Translations under genes and position numbers: made by a program
The notes under the pieces: generated by a model
Database searches by the model: none
Seen by the model: only the letters and a program-made list of their open reading frames with translations
What the model was told of the DNA's origin: nothing
NCBI GenBank assembly: GCA_016415585.1
Contig: CP066552.1
Span: 744,001 to 808,000, forward strand
Origin: Pectobacterium carotovorum
GTDB lineage: Bacteria; Pseudomonadota; Gammaproteobacteria; Enterobacterales; Enterobacteriaceae
Direction: 5' to 3'
Length of the DNA stretch: 64,000 nt
Shown here: positions 20,478 to 29,735 of the stretch, one piece after another
Position numbering within the stretch: the stretch's first letter is position 1
Layout: each line of letters starts with the position of its first letter

Positions 20478-20520
20478 GACGCGGCGTTGCGCTCGTTGCC
20501 TGAAATTGTGTTATGCTGCC

Positions 20521-20538
20521 GTACTAGTTAAATAGTAT
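20521..20538 (+). promoter_or_regulatory. trp operator before trpR
   Basis: GTACTAGTTAAATAGTAT matches the palindromic TrpR operator GTACTAGTTAACTAGTAC at 16 of 18 positions. It ends 11 bp before the trpR start, as expected for autorepression. Confidence 0.85.
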
Positions 20539-20549
20539 GGCAGCCCGTT

Positions 20550-20897
20550 ATGACTCCGTTATCGCTTATCGACCCAGCACTTTCTGAACAAGACAATGAG
20601 CACTGGTTACGCTTTGTCGCGCTATTGCAGCAGTCTATTGCGGAGGATCTTCAATTGCCGCTGCTTCAACTCTTGCTGACGCCGGATGAGCGTACAGCGT
20701 TGGGAACGCGGGTGCGAATTATACAGGAGCTAATGCGGGGTGAAATGAGCCAGCGTGAGCTGAAAAGCGAGTTAGGTGCGGGAATTGCGACGATTACACG
20801 CGGTTCAAACAGTCTGAAAGCCGCGCCCCCCGCGTTAAAAAGCTGGCTGGAAGCGCAGTTGCTGTCGGCAGATAAGCCGTTAGGTGACGATGCGTAA
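20550..20897 (+). CDS. trpR: Trp operon repressor
   Basis: A 115-residue all-helical DNA-binding dimer that represses trp genes when bound to L-tryptophan. The helix-turn-helix reads [25 protein letters not shown] (about 68-92), and the preceding [19 protein letters not shown] is the conserved core. It is a few residues longer than E. coli TrpR (108), mostly at the N-terminus. The stop is only 3 nt from the stop of convergent yjjX. An operator-like palindrome overlaps the promoter. Confidence 0.96.
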   Translation: MTPLSLIDPALSEQDNEHWLRFVALLQQSIAEDLQLPLLQLLLTPDERTALGTRVRIIQELMRGEMSQRELKSELGAGIATITRGSNSLKAAPPALKSWLEAQLLSADKPLGDDA

Positions 20898-20900
20898 CCG

Positions 20901-21440
20901 TTACGGTTTTGCTGCCTGAACGGGAATCTGATAGATCGGATTATGGAACGGCACCAGGGCCAGCAGCAGCGCCTGATGGTATACGCTGGTACGCGACAAT
21001 TTGCCGTCGGTGAAGACGCCGATGGCACCACCTTTATGTTTAATATTCTGAACGCCCGTCAAACGCTCCATTTCATCGCCTAATTCCCGCCCTTCACGGA
21101 TACCATGTAATATACTTTCTGGAAGAACCAGGCTTGCAGAACGTGATTCGCCACGCAGGTGAGCATTTTCGATCACCATCCAGGCGAAAGTCATGCTTTC
21201 TTCAATGCCTGCTTCGACACCGACCCAAAAATCGGCTTCTGGACGCACCTGGCGTGCCATCATGACGCGGTTTCTGGCGCCCGTACGGGTTTCGAGAGAG
21301 CCAAGAGGCTGGCGCGGGACACCACTGTCGACGTCAACGCCTTCGATGCGGCAGTTTTCTGCACCAAAGACATCGGTGAATGCCAGAGTAATAGCCTTAA
21401 TCTTTGCCGGGTTGGTAGTTGCAGCAACAACGTGATACAT
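20901..21440 (-). CDS. yjjX: inosine/xanthosine triphosphatase
   Basis: A 179-residue house-cleaning nucleotide hydrolase that removes ITP and XTP. The N-terminus [21 protein letters not shown] and the segment [23 protein letters not shown] are family marks, with catalytic acidic residues in [15 protein letters not shown]. It is slightly longer than E. coli YjjX (170) because of its C-terminal tail. It is divergent from gpmB with a 50-nt spacer and convergent with trpR. Confidence 0.93.
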   Translation of the reverse strand: MYHVVAATTNPAKIKAITLAFTDVFGAENCRIEGVDVDSGVPRQPLGSLETRTGARNRVMMARQVRPEADFWVGVEAGIEESMTFAWMVIENAHLRGESRSASLVLPESILHGIREGRELGDEMERLTGVQNIKHKGGAIGVFTDGKLSRTSVYHQALLLALVPFHNPIYQIPVQAAKP

Positions 21441-21490
21441 AACAGTTTCGTACCTTTAGTTAATTTGACGCAGTATAACGGAAAATAACC

Positions 21491-22141
21491 ATGTTACAGG
21501 TATATCTTGTTCGCCACGGCGAAACGGAATGGAATGTGGCTCGACGTATTCAAGGTCAATCGGACAGTGCGCTGACGCCAAGAGGTGAGCAACAGGCACA
21601 GCAAGTTGCTGGACGAATCAGGACGTTAGGGATTACGCATATTTTTACCAGCGATCTCGGAAGAACGCGTCAGACGACAGAAATCATCGCTAAATCTTGT
21701 GGTGATTGCCAGATAATCCTGGAGCCCGGGTTACGTGAATTGAACATGGGCGTCTTAGAAGCCCGCGATTTGGATTCACTGACCGACGGGGAAGAAAGGT
21801 GGCGTAAAGGGCTGGTGGATGGCACGCCCGATGGCCGCATCCCAGAAGGCGAGTCGATGGTTGATGTGGCATTGCGCATGCACGGTGTTCTGGAACGTTG
21901 TCTGGCGTTGCCAGCGGGAAGTCGTCCTTTGCTGGTTAGCCACGGGATGGCGCTGGGGTGCTTGCTGAGTACGGTTCTGGGGTTACCCGCATCGGCTGAA
22001 CGGCGCTTGCGTCTGCGCAACTGTTCCCTGTCGCGCATTGATTATCAGCAAAGCCCGTGGCTAGCACCCGGATGGGTGGTGGAAACGGCCGGAGATATTT
22101 CGCATTTGGATATTCCGGCACTGGATGAGTTACAGCGCTGA
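21491..22141 (+). CDS. gpmB: GpmB-type histidine phosphatase
   Basis: A 216-residue member of the phosphoglycerate mutase-like histidine phosphatase superfamily. The catalytic histidine is in VYLVRHGETEWNVARR (about residue 9), the second histidine in LLVSHGMALGCLL (about residue 150), and the acid/base Glu in the RELNMGVLE region. E. coli GpmB is named a phosphoglycerate mutase but its true substrate is unsettled. Its 3' end overlaps the convergent rob gene by 12 nt. Confidence 0.93.
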   Translation: MLQVYLVRHGETEWNVARRIQGQSDSALTPRGEQQAQQVAGRIRTLGITHIFTSDLGRTRQTTEIIAKSCGDCQIILEPGLRELNMGVLEARDLDSLTDGEERWRKGLVDGTPDGRIPEGESMVDVALRMHGVLERCLALPAGSRPLLVSHGMALGCLLSTVLGLPASAERRLRLRNCSLSRIDYQQSPWLAPGWVVETAGDISHLDIPALDELQR

Positions 22142-23017
22142 GAGCGGCTCGGTATGTTGGATGGGGATAAAATACTCGCAGCGGATGATAGCGGGTATTT
22201 CCCCGTCTGTATCGCGGTTAGGGTGAAAACGCTCGGCATCAAACCCTTTGCGGCGCGTGAGCTGAAAGGTCGGCAGACAGGTGTCATACAGGCTGATAAT
22301 AAAATCCTGTAGCTCGTCATTTGGCCCTTCAAAAACAAACATCGCGTAGTCGCCGCCCGGTAGCGTGACGGGCTCGCCAGTGTGGACGTCATCGGGCAGA
22401 TACTGTGGCTCCAGCGCGGTGGTGTAGAGCACTTCGTGTTCGTCGTCTTTCTCTTTACTCGGCCGTGAATGATGCAACCCGTAAAGTACGGGAGGAACGG
22501 AGCAGGTCTCTCCTAAAAACTGACGCCAGTAGTGGACGCGAATTTCCGTACGGAAGTTACAAATCTGCTCCAGACGGCAGTTATAGGTTTGCGTTAGCCC
22601 AAGCAACTGTGTCTCTGGCAGCGTGATAAACTGCGGCTGCGGCAGCGTAAACGCACCGAGTCGGATCGGCGGACGAAGGCCAAAAGTATTCCAGTTATCG
22701 GAACGACGATAAGACGCTGGCGTTTGGGTAAACTGCTTTTTAAACGCGCGGGTAAACGTCTGTTGTGAATCAAAACGGTATTGCAGGGCAATATCCAGGA
22801 TAGGGCGGCTGGTCAGGCAGAGTGCCACCGCCGCTTTGGTTAATCTCCGCGCTCGGATATATGAACCAATGGCATGGCCCGTCACATCTTTGAACATTCT
22901 TTGCAGATGCCACTTGGAATAACCCGCTTTCGCCGCCACATTATCGAGTGATAGCGGCTGGTCGAGATGGCTTTCCAGCCAGTTAAGCAAGTCACGTATG
23001 ATACCGGCTTGATCCAT
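22130..23017 (-). CDS. rob: AraC/XylS-family regulator Rob
   Basis: A 295-residue activator of the mar/sox/rob regulon (efflux, superoxide and solvent tolerance). The N-terminal double helix-turn-helix is DNVAAKAGYSKWHLQRMFKD plus ILDIALQYRFDSQQTFTRAFKKQF, almost identical to E. coli Rob. The C-terminal GyrI-like domain (from about 120) holds VLYGLHHSRPSKEKDDE and the TRRKGFDAERF segment. The start at 23017 (MDQAGIIRDLLNWLE) matches E. coli; an upstream ATG would add seven residues. It is divergent from creA across 205 nt. Confidence 0.95.
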   Translation of the reverse strand: MDQAGIIRDLLNWLESHLDQPLSLDNVAAKAGYSKWHLQRMFKDVTGHAIGSYIRARRLTKAAVALCLTSRPILDIALQYRFDSQQTFTRAFKKQFTQTPASYRRSDNWNTFGLRPPIRLGAFTLPQPQFITLPETQLLGLTQTYNCRLEQICNFRTEIRVHYWRQFLGETCSVPPVLYGLHHSRPSKEKDDEHEVLYTTALEPQYLPDDVHTGEPVTLPGGDYAMFVFEGPNDELQDFIISLYDTCLPTFQLTRRKGFDAERFHPNRDTDGEIPAIIRCEYFIPIQHTEPLSAL

Positions 23018-23222
23018 AATCTTCCTCATCAAACACATTGAGCGCGAGCGTATTGAGATCCCGCATCATAGCAATATTTTCACTTTGGTACTGCCGAAGA
23101 TTTTTGAAAATGTTCCGCAGGTAATTTGGATAAGGAGGGAGATTATAGCGGTTTATTTTGCTCATCCCCTTTTTAATTGTGGTTATTAACCATTTGTTAT
23201 GAATTGTCACAGGGCCTGAAAT

Positions 23223-23705
23223 ATGAACATAACGCGCATCATGGGAGCGGGTCTGCTATTGCTATCCACCGCAGGCGTTGTCAGTGCGGAAGAAGTTGGG
23301 TCTGTCGATACGGCCTTTAAACTGCTGGGGCCGGATCACAAGATCGTAGTGGAAGCGTTTGACGATCCGGATGTATCCAATGTGACCTGCTACATTAGCC
23401 GAGCTAAAACAGGCGGAATCAAGGGCGGATTAGGGCTGGCGGAAGACACGTCGGATGCGGCTATTTCCTGCCAGCAGGTTGGGCCGATTACGCTGTCCGA
23501 TAAAATCAAAAACGGCGGCGATCGCGGATCCGTGGTGTTCCAGAAAAGAACATCGTTGGTTTTCAAGAAATTGCAGGTTGTTCGATTTTACGATCAAAAG
23601 CGCAATTCGCTGATCTACCTTACTTATTCCGATCGCTTAGTCGATGGTTCGCCGAAAAATGCGTTAAGCGCGGTGCCGGTTATGCCGTGGGGAAAGAGTG
23701 AATAA
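23223..23705 (+). CDS. creA: CreA family periplasmic protein
   Basis: A 160-residue protein with a signal peptide of about 22 residues (ends VVSA-EEVGS) and a CreA domain ([54 protein letters not shown]). Two cysteines, in VTCYI and ISCQQ, could form a disulphide. The function is not established. In E. coli creA heads creABCD; here the creBCD two-component genes are absent and creA is followed directly by convergent arcA. Confidence 0.93.
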   Translation: MNITRIMGAGLLLLSTAGVVSAEEVGSVDTAFKLLGPDHKIVVEAFDDPDVSNVTCYISRAKTGGIKGGLGLAEDTSDAAISCQQVGPITLSDKIKNGGDRGSVVFQKRTSLVFKKLQVVRFYDQKRNSLIYLTYSDRLVDGSPKNALSAVPVMPWGKSE

Positions 23706-23725
23706 CGTGCGGTAAGAAGGGAAAA

Positions 23726-23753
23726 CAGCCGGAGCAGATGCCTGCTCCGGCTG
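23726..23753. terminator. bidirectional terminator creA/arcA
   Basis: A 12-bp perfect stem CAGCCGGAGCAG / CTGCTCCGGCTG with a four-base loop lies between the convergent stop codons of creA and arcA. Confidence 0.85.
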
Positions 23754-23760
23754 AGGGGAA

Positions 23761-24477
23761 TTAATTTTCCAGATCGCCGCAGAAGCGGTAGCCTTCGCCG
23801 TGGATCGTCGCGATGATTTCTGGCGTATCAGCTGTGGATTCAAAGTGCTTGCGGATACGACGGATAGTGACGTCAACGGTACGGTCGTGTGGCTTAAGCT
23901 CACGGCCCGTCATTTTCTTCAGCAGTTCTGCACGAGACTGAATCTTGCCTGGGTTTTCGCAGAAGTGCAGCATGGCGCGGAATTCACTGCGCGGCAGCTT
24001 GTATTGTTCACCAGCCGGGCTAATCAGAGAACGGCTATTGATGTCCAGTTCCCAGCCGTTGAAACGATAGCTTTCCACCAGACGACGCTCTTCGGTGCCA
24101 CTGCCCAGATTCATGGTACGTGACAGCAGGTTACGTGCGCGGATCGTCAGTTCACGTGGGTTGAACGGTTTGGTGATGTAGTCATCCGCACCGATTTCCA
24201 GACCGAGGATCTTATCGACTTCATTGTCGCGGCCAGTGAGGAACATCAAGGCAACGGTGGCTTGCTCGCGCAATTCACGTGCCAGCAACAGGCCGTTCTT
24301 TCCTGGCAGGTTGATGTCCATGATCACCAGATTGATGTCATTCTCGGACAAAATGTGGTGCATTTCTGCGCCATCAGTGGCTTCGTGAACAACGTATCCT
24401 TCCGCCTCAAAAATGCTTTTGAGGGTATTACGAGTTACTAGCTCGTCTTCAACAATAAGAATGTGCGGCGTCTGCAT
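23761..24477 (-). CDS. arcA: aerobic respiration control response regulator
   Basis: A 238-residue OmpR-family response regulator that represses aerobic metabolism under low oxygen when phosphorylated by ArcB. The receiver domain has acidic residues in [10 protein letters not shown], phospho-acceptor Asp in [13 protein letters not shown] (about 54) and Lys in [14 protein letters not shown] (about 104). The winged-helix domain ends [27 protein letters not shown]. Length equals E. coli ArcA. It has a 751-nt upstream region with a candidate FNR site. Confidence 0.98.
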   Translation of the reverse strand: MQTPHILIVEDELVTRNTLKSIFEAEGYVVHEATDGAEMHHILSENDINLVIMDINLPGKNGLLLARELREQATVALMFLTGRDNEVDKILGLEIGADDYITKPFNPRELTIRARNLLSRTMNLGSGTEERRLVESYRFNGWELDINSRSLISPAGEQYKLPRSEFRAMLHFCENPGKIQSRAELLKKMTGRELKPHDRTVDVTIRRIRKHFESTADTPEIIATIHGEGYRFCGDLEN

Positions 24478-25228
24478 GTTTGCTACCTAAAATTGCCAAC
24501 TTAAATTATAGAAATCGGAAGTACAGAAGTCGCTGTCATACCCTGCTGGCCCGCTGGCTACAACGCCAGTTATTCTGGGTACTTCCCTGGAGCTTATCGA
24601 GGTAGACTACGCTCTCGCTCAACGTCAGACTCAAGTACGTAAATGCGTTACTGGTGTTCATTCTCTACCCGCTTAGAGGTACTGCTAGCGGGTGAGCGTG
24701 GCGCTAATTTAACTGCGCTCAAAGTGGCGCACAGTTTAACCTTATTAACAGCAACATAACAGTAAGCACAGATTTTGCCTGCTGATAAATCTACGGTTCT
24801 GTTGACATATATCAAATTTCATTTTAGCACGTTAACTATTTTGTGATAAACACTTATAGGATTGCCAGTTTACGTCACAATTTAGCACTTTTTATGAACG
24901 ATTTAGCATAGCAAATGCCAATAATCATAATTGGCGCTACACAGTCGGTGGTGCTTTTATAACTTATTGAAATAAAATAATTTACCTTATTTTTCTTGGG
25001 GTCTTATCTTCCCGCCCATTTTTTGGACTCACCGATGTTGCCTACCGAAGGCCGAATTGATGCCGGAAATTTTGTTGGTTTATTGTTAATTTTTTACCGT
25101 AATGCCCAACAAATTGTCGTTATCAACAAATCGTAGTCATCAATAAATTGTTATCGATTACAGGGCTGCGTTGTTTGGCGAGCAGATGAAGGCTTGCCAA
25201 AACGGATGTAACCCATACTGAGGAGTCT
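24478..25228. other. long arcA-yjtD intergenic region
   Basis: No convincing gene is found in 751 nt. It contains the arcA (leftward) and yjtD (rightward) leaders. A stem ACCCGCT/AGCGGGT lies near 24667-24693. A candidate FNR box is listed separately. The right half is very AT-rich. Confidence 0.45.
24802..24815 (-). promoter_or_regulatory. candidate FNR site upstream of arcA
   Basis: TTGACATATATCAA matches TTGAT-N4-ATCAA at nine of ten fixed positions. It lies about 325 bp upstream of the arcA start; E. coli arcA is known to be FNR-activated from a long multi-promoter region. Confidence 0.55.
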
Positions 25229-25915
25229 ATGCAGTTTCATATTATTTTGGTTGAGCCCGCTCGGGCTGAAAATGTAGGGGCGGCAGCTCGTGCGATGAAA
25301 ACGATGGGATTCAGCAGCTTGCGTATTGTCGGTAGCACAGTACATCAAGAGCCCGCAGCCCGCTGGGTGGCGCATGGTTCAGGGGATATTCTGGATAACG
25401 TACAGATGTTTTCCACGTTGGCTGAAGCACTGGCAGATGTCGATTTTACGGTTGCGACCACCGCGCGCAGCCGGGCTAAGTATCACTATTACTGCACGCC
25501 AGCGGAACTGACCGGCGTATTGCAGGACAAGGTTCAATGGATGGCCTCTGCGGCGCTGGTGTTTGGTCGTGAAGATGTTGGCCTGACGAATGAGGAACTC
25601 GAACTGGCGGATGTGTTGACCGGCGTGCCGATGAAAGCGGATTATCCCTCGCTGAATCTTGGTCAGGCGGTGATGGTGTATTGTTACCAACTGGCTGAAC
25701 TCATGCAGGTCAAACCGGAAGCGGCAGAGCCAGCGGTGGCGGGGCAGTTGTCGGCGCTGCGCGATCGTATGGATCGGCTTTTGGTTACTCTGGCGGTTGA
25801 GGACGATGAAAAACTGCGGGACTGGCTGCATCAGCGGCTAGGGCGTTTAGAGCAACGCGATACGGCGATGCTCCATCGGTTGCTACACGACATTGAAAAA
25901 AGATTGCCGAAATAA
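25229..25915 (+). CDS. yjtD: TrmH/SpoU-family RNA methyltransferase YjtD (LasT)
   Basis: A 228-residue putative SPOUT-fold RNA 2'-O-methyltransferase related to TrmJ. The N-terminal motif is VEPARAENVGAAARAMKTMGFSSLRIV (motif 1, about 8-34). The SAM-binding knot is ASAALVFGREDVGLTNEEL (about 107) and SLNLGQAVMVYCYQL (about 140). The RNA target is not established for this subgroup. It lies between arcA and thrL, as in E. coli, with a GAGGAG site before the ATG. Confidence 0.9.
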   Translation: MQFHIILVEPARAENVGAAARAMKTMGFSSLRIVGSTVHQEPAARWVAHGSGDILDNVQMFSTLAEALADVDFTVATTARSRAKYHYYCTPAELTGVLQDKVQWMASAALVFGREDVGLTNEELELADVLTGVPMKADYPSLNLGQAVMVYCYQLAELMQVKPEAAEPAVAGQLSALRDRMDRLLVTLAVEDDEKLRDWLHQRLGRLEQRDTAMLHRLLHDIEKRLPK

Positions 25916-26055
25916 GATCGCAAAGATAGTTTTTCTGGTAGTCGAACATCTTGGACTGCGTATTTTGACAACGGTTTGTCCGGCTTATTCCTGTTTAGGC
26001 AGTGAGTTGCGCGGCAGGAATTTTTCGTTCGACGAGAAGAAAAAAAAGAAATCCG

Positions 26056-26084
26056 TTGACTTCAAAGGGCGATTGGCCTAACTA
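26056..26084 (+). promoter_or_regulatory. thr operon promoter
   Basis: A -35 TTGACT (26056-26061), 17-bp spacer and -10 TAACTA (26079-26084) lie 43 bp before the thrL start. Confidence 0.75.
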
Positions 26085-26126
26085 ATAGGGCAGATAACTC
26101 TACTTCTAACGAGATTCGATTTTAGC

Positions 26127-26195
26127 ATGCGCACTATCAGCCTAATCACCACGATTATTACCATCACCGATACAACCAGTAACGGTGCGGGCTGA
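26127..26195 (+). CDS. thrL: thr operon leader peptide
   Basis: A 22-residue leader peptide in which 7 codons are threonine and 5 isoleucine, the two amino acids that control attenuation. It starts MRTISLITT and ends TSNGAG, the same ending as E. coli ThrL. Ribosome stalling on the Thr/Ile run when charged tRNA is scarce would let segment GGTGCGGGC (26184-26192) pair with the left arm of the downstream terminator and prevent it from forming. It is too short for routine ORF calling. Confidence 0.95.
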   Translation: MRTISLITTIITITDTTSNGAG

Positions 26196-26216
26196 CGCAT
26201 ATAAAGATTCCAGAAA

Positions 26217-26249
26217 AAGCCCGCACCGAACAGTGCGGGCTTTTTTTTT
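26217..26249 (+). terminator. thr attenuator
   Basis: GCCCGCAC (26219-26226), a six-base loop and GTGCGGGC (26233-26240) are followed by nine T's. The left arm can alternatively pair with 26184-26192 inside thrL, giving the antiterminator. This is classical transcription attenuation of thrABC. Confidence 0.95.
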
Positions 26250-26340
26250 ATGGCAGGTTATCCAATAACGCCGTCTGTAAGCGGCATACAAAAAACGCTT
26301 CCGGCGTTTGGTTGGCAGAAATTCAGGAGAACAGATAAAA

Positions 26341-28800
26341 ATGCGAGTGTTGAAATTTGGCGGGACTTCAGTAGCAAATGCGGAGCGTTTTGCACGCGTT
26401 GCCGACATTATCGAAAACAATGCGCGCCAGGGACAGGTGGCTACCGTATTGTCCGCGCCGGCGAAAATTACCAACCATTTGGTTGCCATGATTGAGAAAA
26501 CCGTCGCCGGACAAGATATCCTGCCGCATTTAAACGACGCCGAAACGATCTTTTCTTCATTACTGCAAGGACTTGCAGCATCTCAACCCGGTTTTGACCA
26601 TGCCCGCCTGAAGGCATTCGTGGATCAGGAATTTGCACAGCTGAAACACGTTCTGCACGGCATCGCGCTGCTGGGCCAATGCCCTGACAGCGTGAATGCT
26701 GCAATCATCTGCCGGGGAGAAAAACTGTCTATCGCCATCATGGAAGCGGTCTTTCAGGCGCGCGGCTATGGGGTCTCCGTTATCAATCCGGTCGAGAAAC
26801 TGTTGGCGCAGGGACACTATCTTGAATCCACAGTGGATATCACTGAATCGACCCGCCGCATCGCTGAAAGCGCTATCCCGAAAGATCATGTGATCCTGAT
26901 GGCGGGCTTTACTGCCAGTAACGACAAAGGCGAACTGGTGGTGCTGGGCCGTAATGGTTCTGACTATTCCGCTGCGGTACTGGCTGCGTGTTTGCGTGCC
27001 GACTGTTGTGAGATTTGGACTGATGTGGACGGCGTTTATACCTGCGATCCGCGTCAGGTGCCGGACGCTCGATTATTGAAATCGATGTCCTATCAGGAGG
27101 CGATGGAGCTGTCCTATTTCGGCGCCAAAGTCCTCCACCCTCGCACCATTGCTCCTATCGCCCAGTTCCAAATTCCCTGCCTCATCAAAAATACCGAAAA
27201 TCCTCAGGCTCCTGGCACGCTCATCGGCATGGATAGCACGGATACCCAGTATCCAGTGAAAGGAATCACCAACCTGAACAACATGGCGATGGTTAACGTA
27301 TCCGGCCCTGGCATGAAAGGCATGGTCGGCATGGCTGCGCGTGTGTTTGCTGCGATGTCGCGTGCGGGCATCTCTGTTGTTCTGATTACGCAGTCATCCT
27401 CCGAATACAGCATCAGCTTCTGCGTATCGCAAAACGAGCTGGCGCGCGCCAGAAAAACGCTGGAAGACGAATTCTATCTGGAACTGAAAGAAGGTGTGCT
27501 GGAGCCGCTGGATGTGATGGAGCGTCTGGCGATTATCTCTGTGGTGGGCGATGGCATGCGTACGCTGCGCGGCCTGTCTGCACGTCTGTTCTCGGCGTTG
27601 GCGACGGCAAATATCAATATCGTGGCTATCGCGCAGGGCTCGTCTGAGCGCTCTATCTCCGTCGTGGTGAACAACGATGTCGCCACCACTGGCGTACGTG
27701 TTGCCCACCAGATGCTGTTTAACACCGATCAGGTGATCGACGTGTTTGTTATCGGCGTCGGCGGCGTGGGTGGCGCACTGCTGGATCAGATCCACCGCCA
27801 GCAGCCGTGGCTGAAAGACAAACATATCGACCTGCGCGTGTGTGGGATCGCCAACTCCAAGGCGATGTTGACCAACATTAACGGCATCTCGATGGAAAAC
27901 TGGCATGAAGAGCTGGGTAAAGCCCGCGAGCCGTTCAATCTTGGCCGTCTGATCCGTCTGGTTAAAGAATACCACCTGCTGAACCCGGTGATCGTCGACT
28001 GTACGTCGAATCAGGCTGTGGCCGATCAGTACGTGGATTTCCTGGCCGATGGTTTCCATGTCGTGACGCCAAACAAGAAAGCCAACACGGGATCGATGAA
28101 TTACTATCATCAACTGCGTAGCGCTGCGGCGAAATCCCGTCGTCGTTTCCTGTATGACACCAACGTTGGTGCAGGCCTGCCGGTGATTGAGAACCTGCAA
28201 AATTTGCTGAATGCAGGCGATGAACTGATTCGCTTTACCGGAATTCTCTCTGGCTCGCTGTCCTTTATTTTCGGTAAACTCGATGAAGGCATGTCGCTGT
28301 CGGAAGCGACCACGCAGGCGAAAGAAAAAGGCTATACCGAACCCGATCCGCGTGACGATCTGTCCGGTATGGACGTGGCGCGTAAGCTGCTGATTCTAGC
28401 GCGTGAAGCGGGTTATCAACTGGAGCTGGGCGATATTGAGGTGGAATCCGTTCTGCCTGCCAGCTTTGATGCATCCGGCGATGTCGCCAGCTTTATGCAA
28501 CGCCTGCCGACGGCAGACGATGAGTTTGCCAGCCGTGTTGCACAAGCGCGCGATGAAGGTAAAGTGTTGCGCTATGTCGGCGTGATTGAAGAAGGCCGCT
28601 GTAAGGTCAAGATCAGTGCCGTTGGCGGCAACGATCCGCTGTTTAAAGTCAAAGATGGCGAGAATGCGTTGGCATTCTACAGCCGTTATTATCAGCCACT
28701 GCCGCTCGTGTTGCGCGGTTATGGCGCGGGTAACGATGTTACCGCTGCTGGTGTGTTCGCAGATCTGCTGCGCACCTTGTCATGGAAGTTGGGAGCATAA
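26341..28800 (+). CDS. thrA: bifunctional aspartokinase I / homoserine dehydrogenase I
   Basis: An 819-residue bifunctional enzyme for the first and third steps from aspartate to homoserine, feedback-inhibited by threonine in E. coli. The aspartokinase domain (1 to about 290) starts [17 protein letters not shown], with [18 protein letters not shown]. Tandem ACT modules (about 310-460) include [17 protein letters not shown] and [18 protein letters not shown]. The homoserine dehydrogenase (about 465-819) has [16 protein letters not shown] and [18 protein letters not shown]. The start at 26341 matches E. coli (820 residues) and follows AGGAGA. thrB begins 2 nt after its stop. Confidence 0.98.
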   Translation: MRVLKFGGTSVANAERFARVADIIENNARQGQVATVLSAPAKITNHLVAMIEKTVAGQDILPHLNDAETIFSSLLQGLAASQPGFDHARLKAFVDQEFAQLKHVLHGIALLGQCPDSVNAAIICRGEKLSIAIMEAVFQARGYGVSVINPVEKLLAQGHYLESTVDITESTRRIAESAIPKDHVILMAGFTASNDKGELVVLGRNGSDYSAAVLAACLRADCCEIWTDVDGVYTCDPRQVPDARLLKSMSYQEAMELSYFGAKVLHPRTIAPIAQFQIPCLIKNTENPQAPGTLIGMDSTDTQYPVKGITNLNNMAMVNVSGPGMKGMVGMAARVFAAMSRAGISVVLITQSSSEYSISFCVSQNELARARKTLEDEFYLELKEGVLEPLDVMERLAIISVVGDGMRTLRGLSARLFSALATANINIVAIAQGSSERSISVVVNNDVATTGVRVAHQMLFNTDQVIDVFVIGVGGVGGALLDQIHRQQPWLKDKHIDLRVCGIANSKAMLTNINGISMENWHEELGKAREPFNLGRLIRLVKEYHLLNPVIVDCTSNQAVADQYVDFLADGFHVVTPNKKANTGSMNYYHQLRSAAAKSRRRFLYDTNVGAGLPVIENLQNLLNAGDELIRFTGILSGSLSFIFGKLDEGMSLSEATTQAKEKGYTEPDPRDDLSGMDVARKLLILAREAGYQLELGDIEVESVLPASFDASGDVASFMQRLPTADDEFASRVAQARDEGKVLRYVGVIEEGRCKVKISAVGGNDPLFKVKDGENALAFYSRYYQPLPLVLRGYGAGNDVTAAGVFADLLRTLSWKLGA

Positions 28801-28802
28801 TT

Positions 28803-29732
28803 ATGGTTAAGGTGTATGCACCTGCATCAATCGGTAACGTCAGCGTCGGGTTTGATGTGCTGGGTGCGGCCGTCTCGCCGGTAGACGGTTCACTGCTGGG
28901 GGATTGCGTCTCTGTTGAAGCCGCCGATCTGTTCAGCCTGCGTAATGAAGGGCGTTTTGTTAGCAAGCTGCCGGACAACCCGAAAGAAAACATTGTGTAT
29001 CAATGTTGGGAACTGTTCTGTCAGGAAATTGGCAAAACCGTGCCAGTGGCGATGACGCTCGAAAAGAATATGCCAATTGGTTCAGGGCTCGGTTCCAGCG
29101 CCTGTTCTGTCGTCGCTGGGTTGATGGCGATGAACGAATTTTGCGGTAAACCGCTGGATGATACCCGTCTGCTGACGCTGATGGGTGAGCTGGAAGGGCG
29201 CATTTCCGGCAGCGTTCACTACGATAACGTTGCCCCGTGTTTTCTCGGCGGTGTCCAACTGATGCTGGAAGAAAACGGCATCATCAGCCAGCCTGTGCCG
29301 TCATTCGATGACTGGCTGTGGGTCATGGCGTATCCGGGGATTAAAGTCTCCACTGCTGAAGCGCGCGCGATTCTGCCTGCGCAATATCGTCGTCAGGATT
29401 GCATCAGCCACGGCCGTTATCTGGCGGGCTTTATCCACGCTTGCCATACCGGACAGGCCGCGCTGGCGGCAAAACTGATGAAGGATGTCATCGCGGAACC
29501 TTATCGGACGAAACTGCTGCCCGGCTTTGCTGCCGCTCGCCAGGCTGCTGAAGATATCGGGGCGCTGGCCTGCGGTATTTCCGGCTCTGGCCCAACGTTA
29601 TTCTCCGTCTGCAACGACATGGCGAGCGCACAGCGTCTGGCCGACTGGCTGCGGGATAACTATTTGCAGAACGATGAAGGTTTTGTTCATATTTGCCGTC
29701 TTGATACGACTGGCGCACGACAACTGGGATAA
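28803..29732 (+). CDS. thrB: homoserine kinase
   Basis: A 309-residue GHMP-family kinase that phosphorylates homoserine. The ATP-binding motif [22 protein letters not shown] is at about residues 88-109, and the C-terminal [13 protein letters not shown] is the third GHMP motif. The start ATG is 28803, 2 nt after the thrA stop, indicating translational coupling; an in-frame upstream codon inside thrA is unlikely. thrC follows after 3 nt. Confidence 0.97.
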   Translation: MVKVYAPASIGNVSVGFDVLGAAVSPVDGSLLGDCVSVEAADLFSLRNEGRFVSKLPDNPKENIVYQCWELFCQEIGKTVPVAMTLEKNMPIGSGLGSSACSVVAGLMAMNEFCGKPLDDTRLLTLMGELEGRISGSVHYDNVAPCFLGGVQLMLEENGIISQPVPSFDDWLWVMAYPGIKVSTAEARAILPAQYRRQDCISHGRYLAGFIHACHTGQAALAAKLMKDVIAEPYRTKLLPGFAAARQAAEDIGALACGISGSGPTLFSVCNDMASAQRLADWLRDNYLQNDEGFVHICRLDTTGARQLG

Positions 29733-29735
29733 CGC

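Noticed and set aside
24530..24710. Possible decayed ERIC element upstream of arcA
   Set aside because: Only a short resemblance (CCCTGGAGCTTAT) was found; neither inverted end nor the ERIC centre is recognisable.
25893..26081. 62-codon frame between yjtD and thrL
   Set aside because: It overlaps the yjtD end and the thr promoter and shows no protein-like features.
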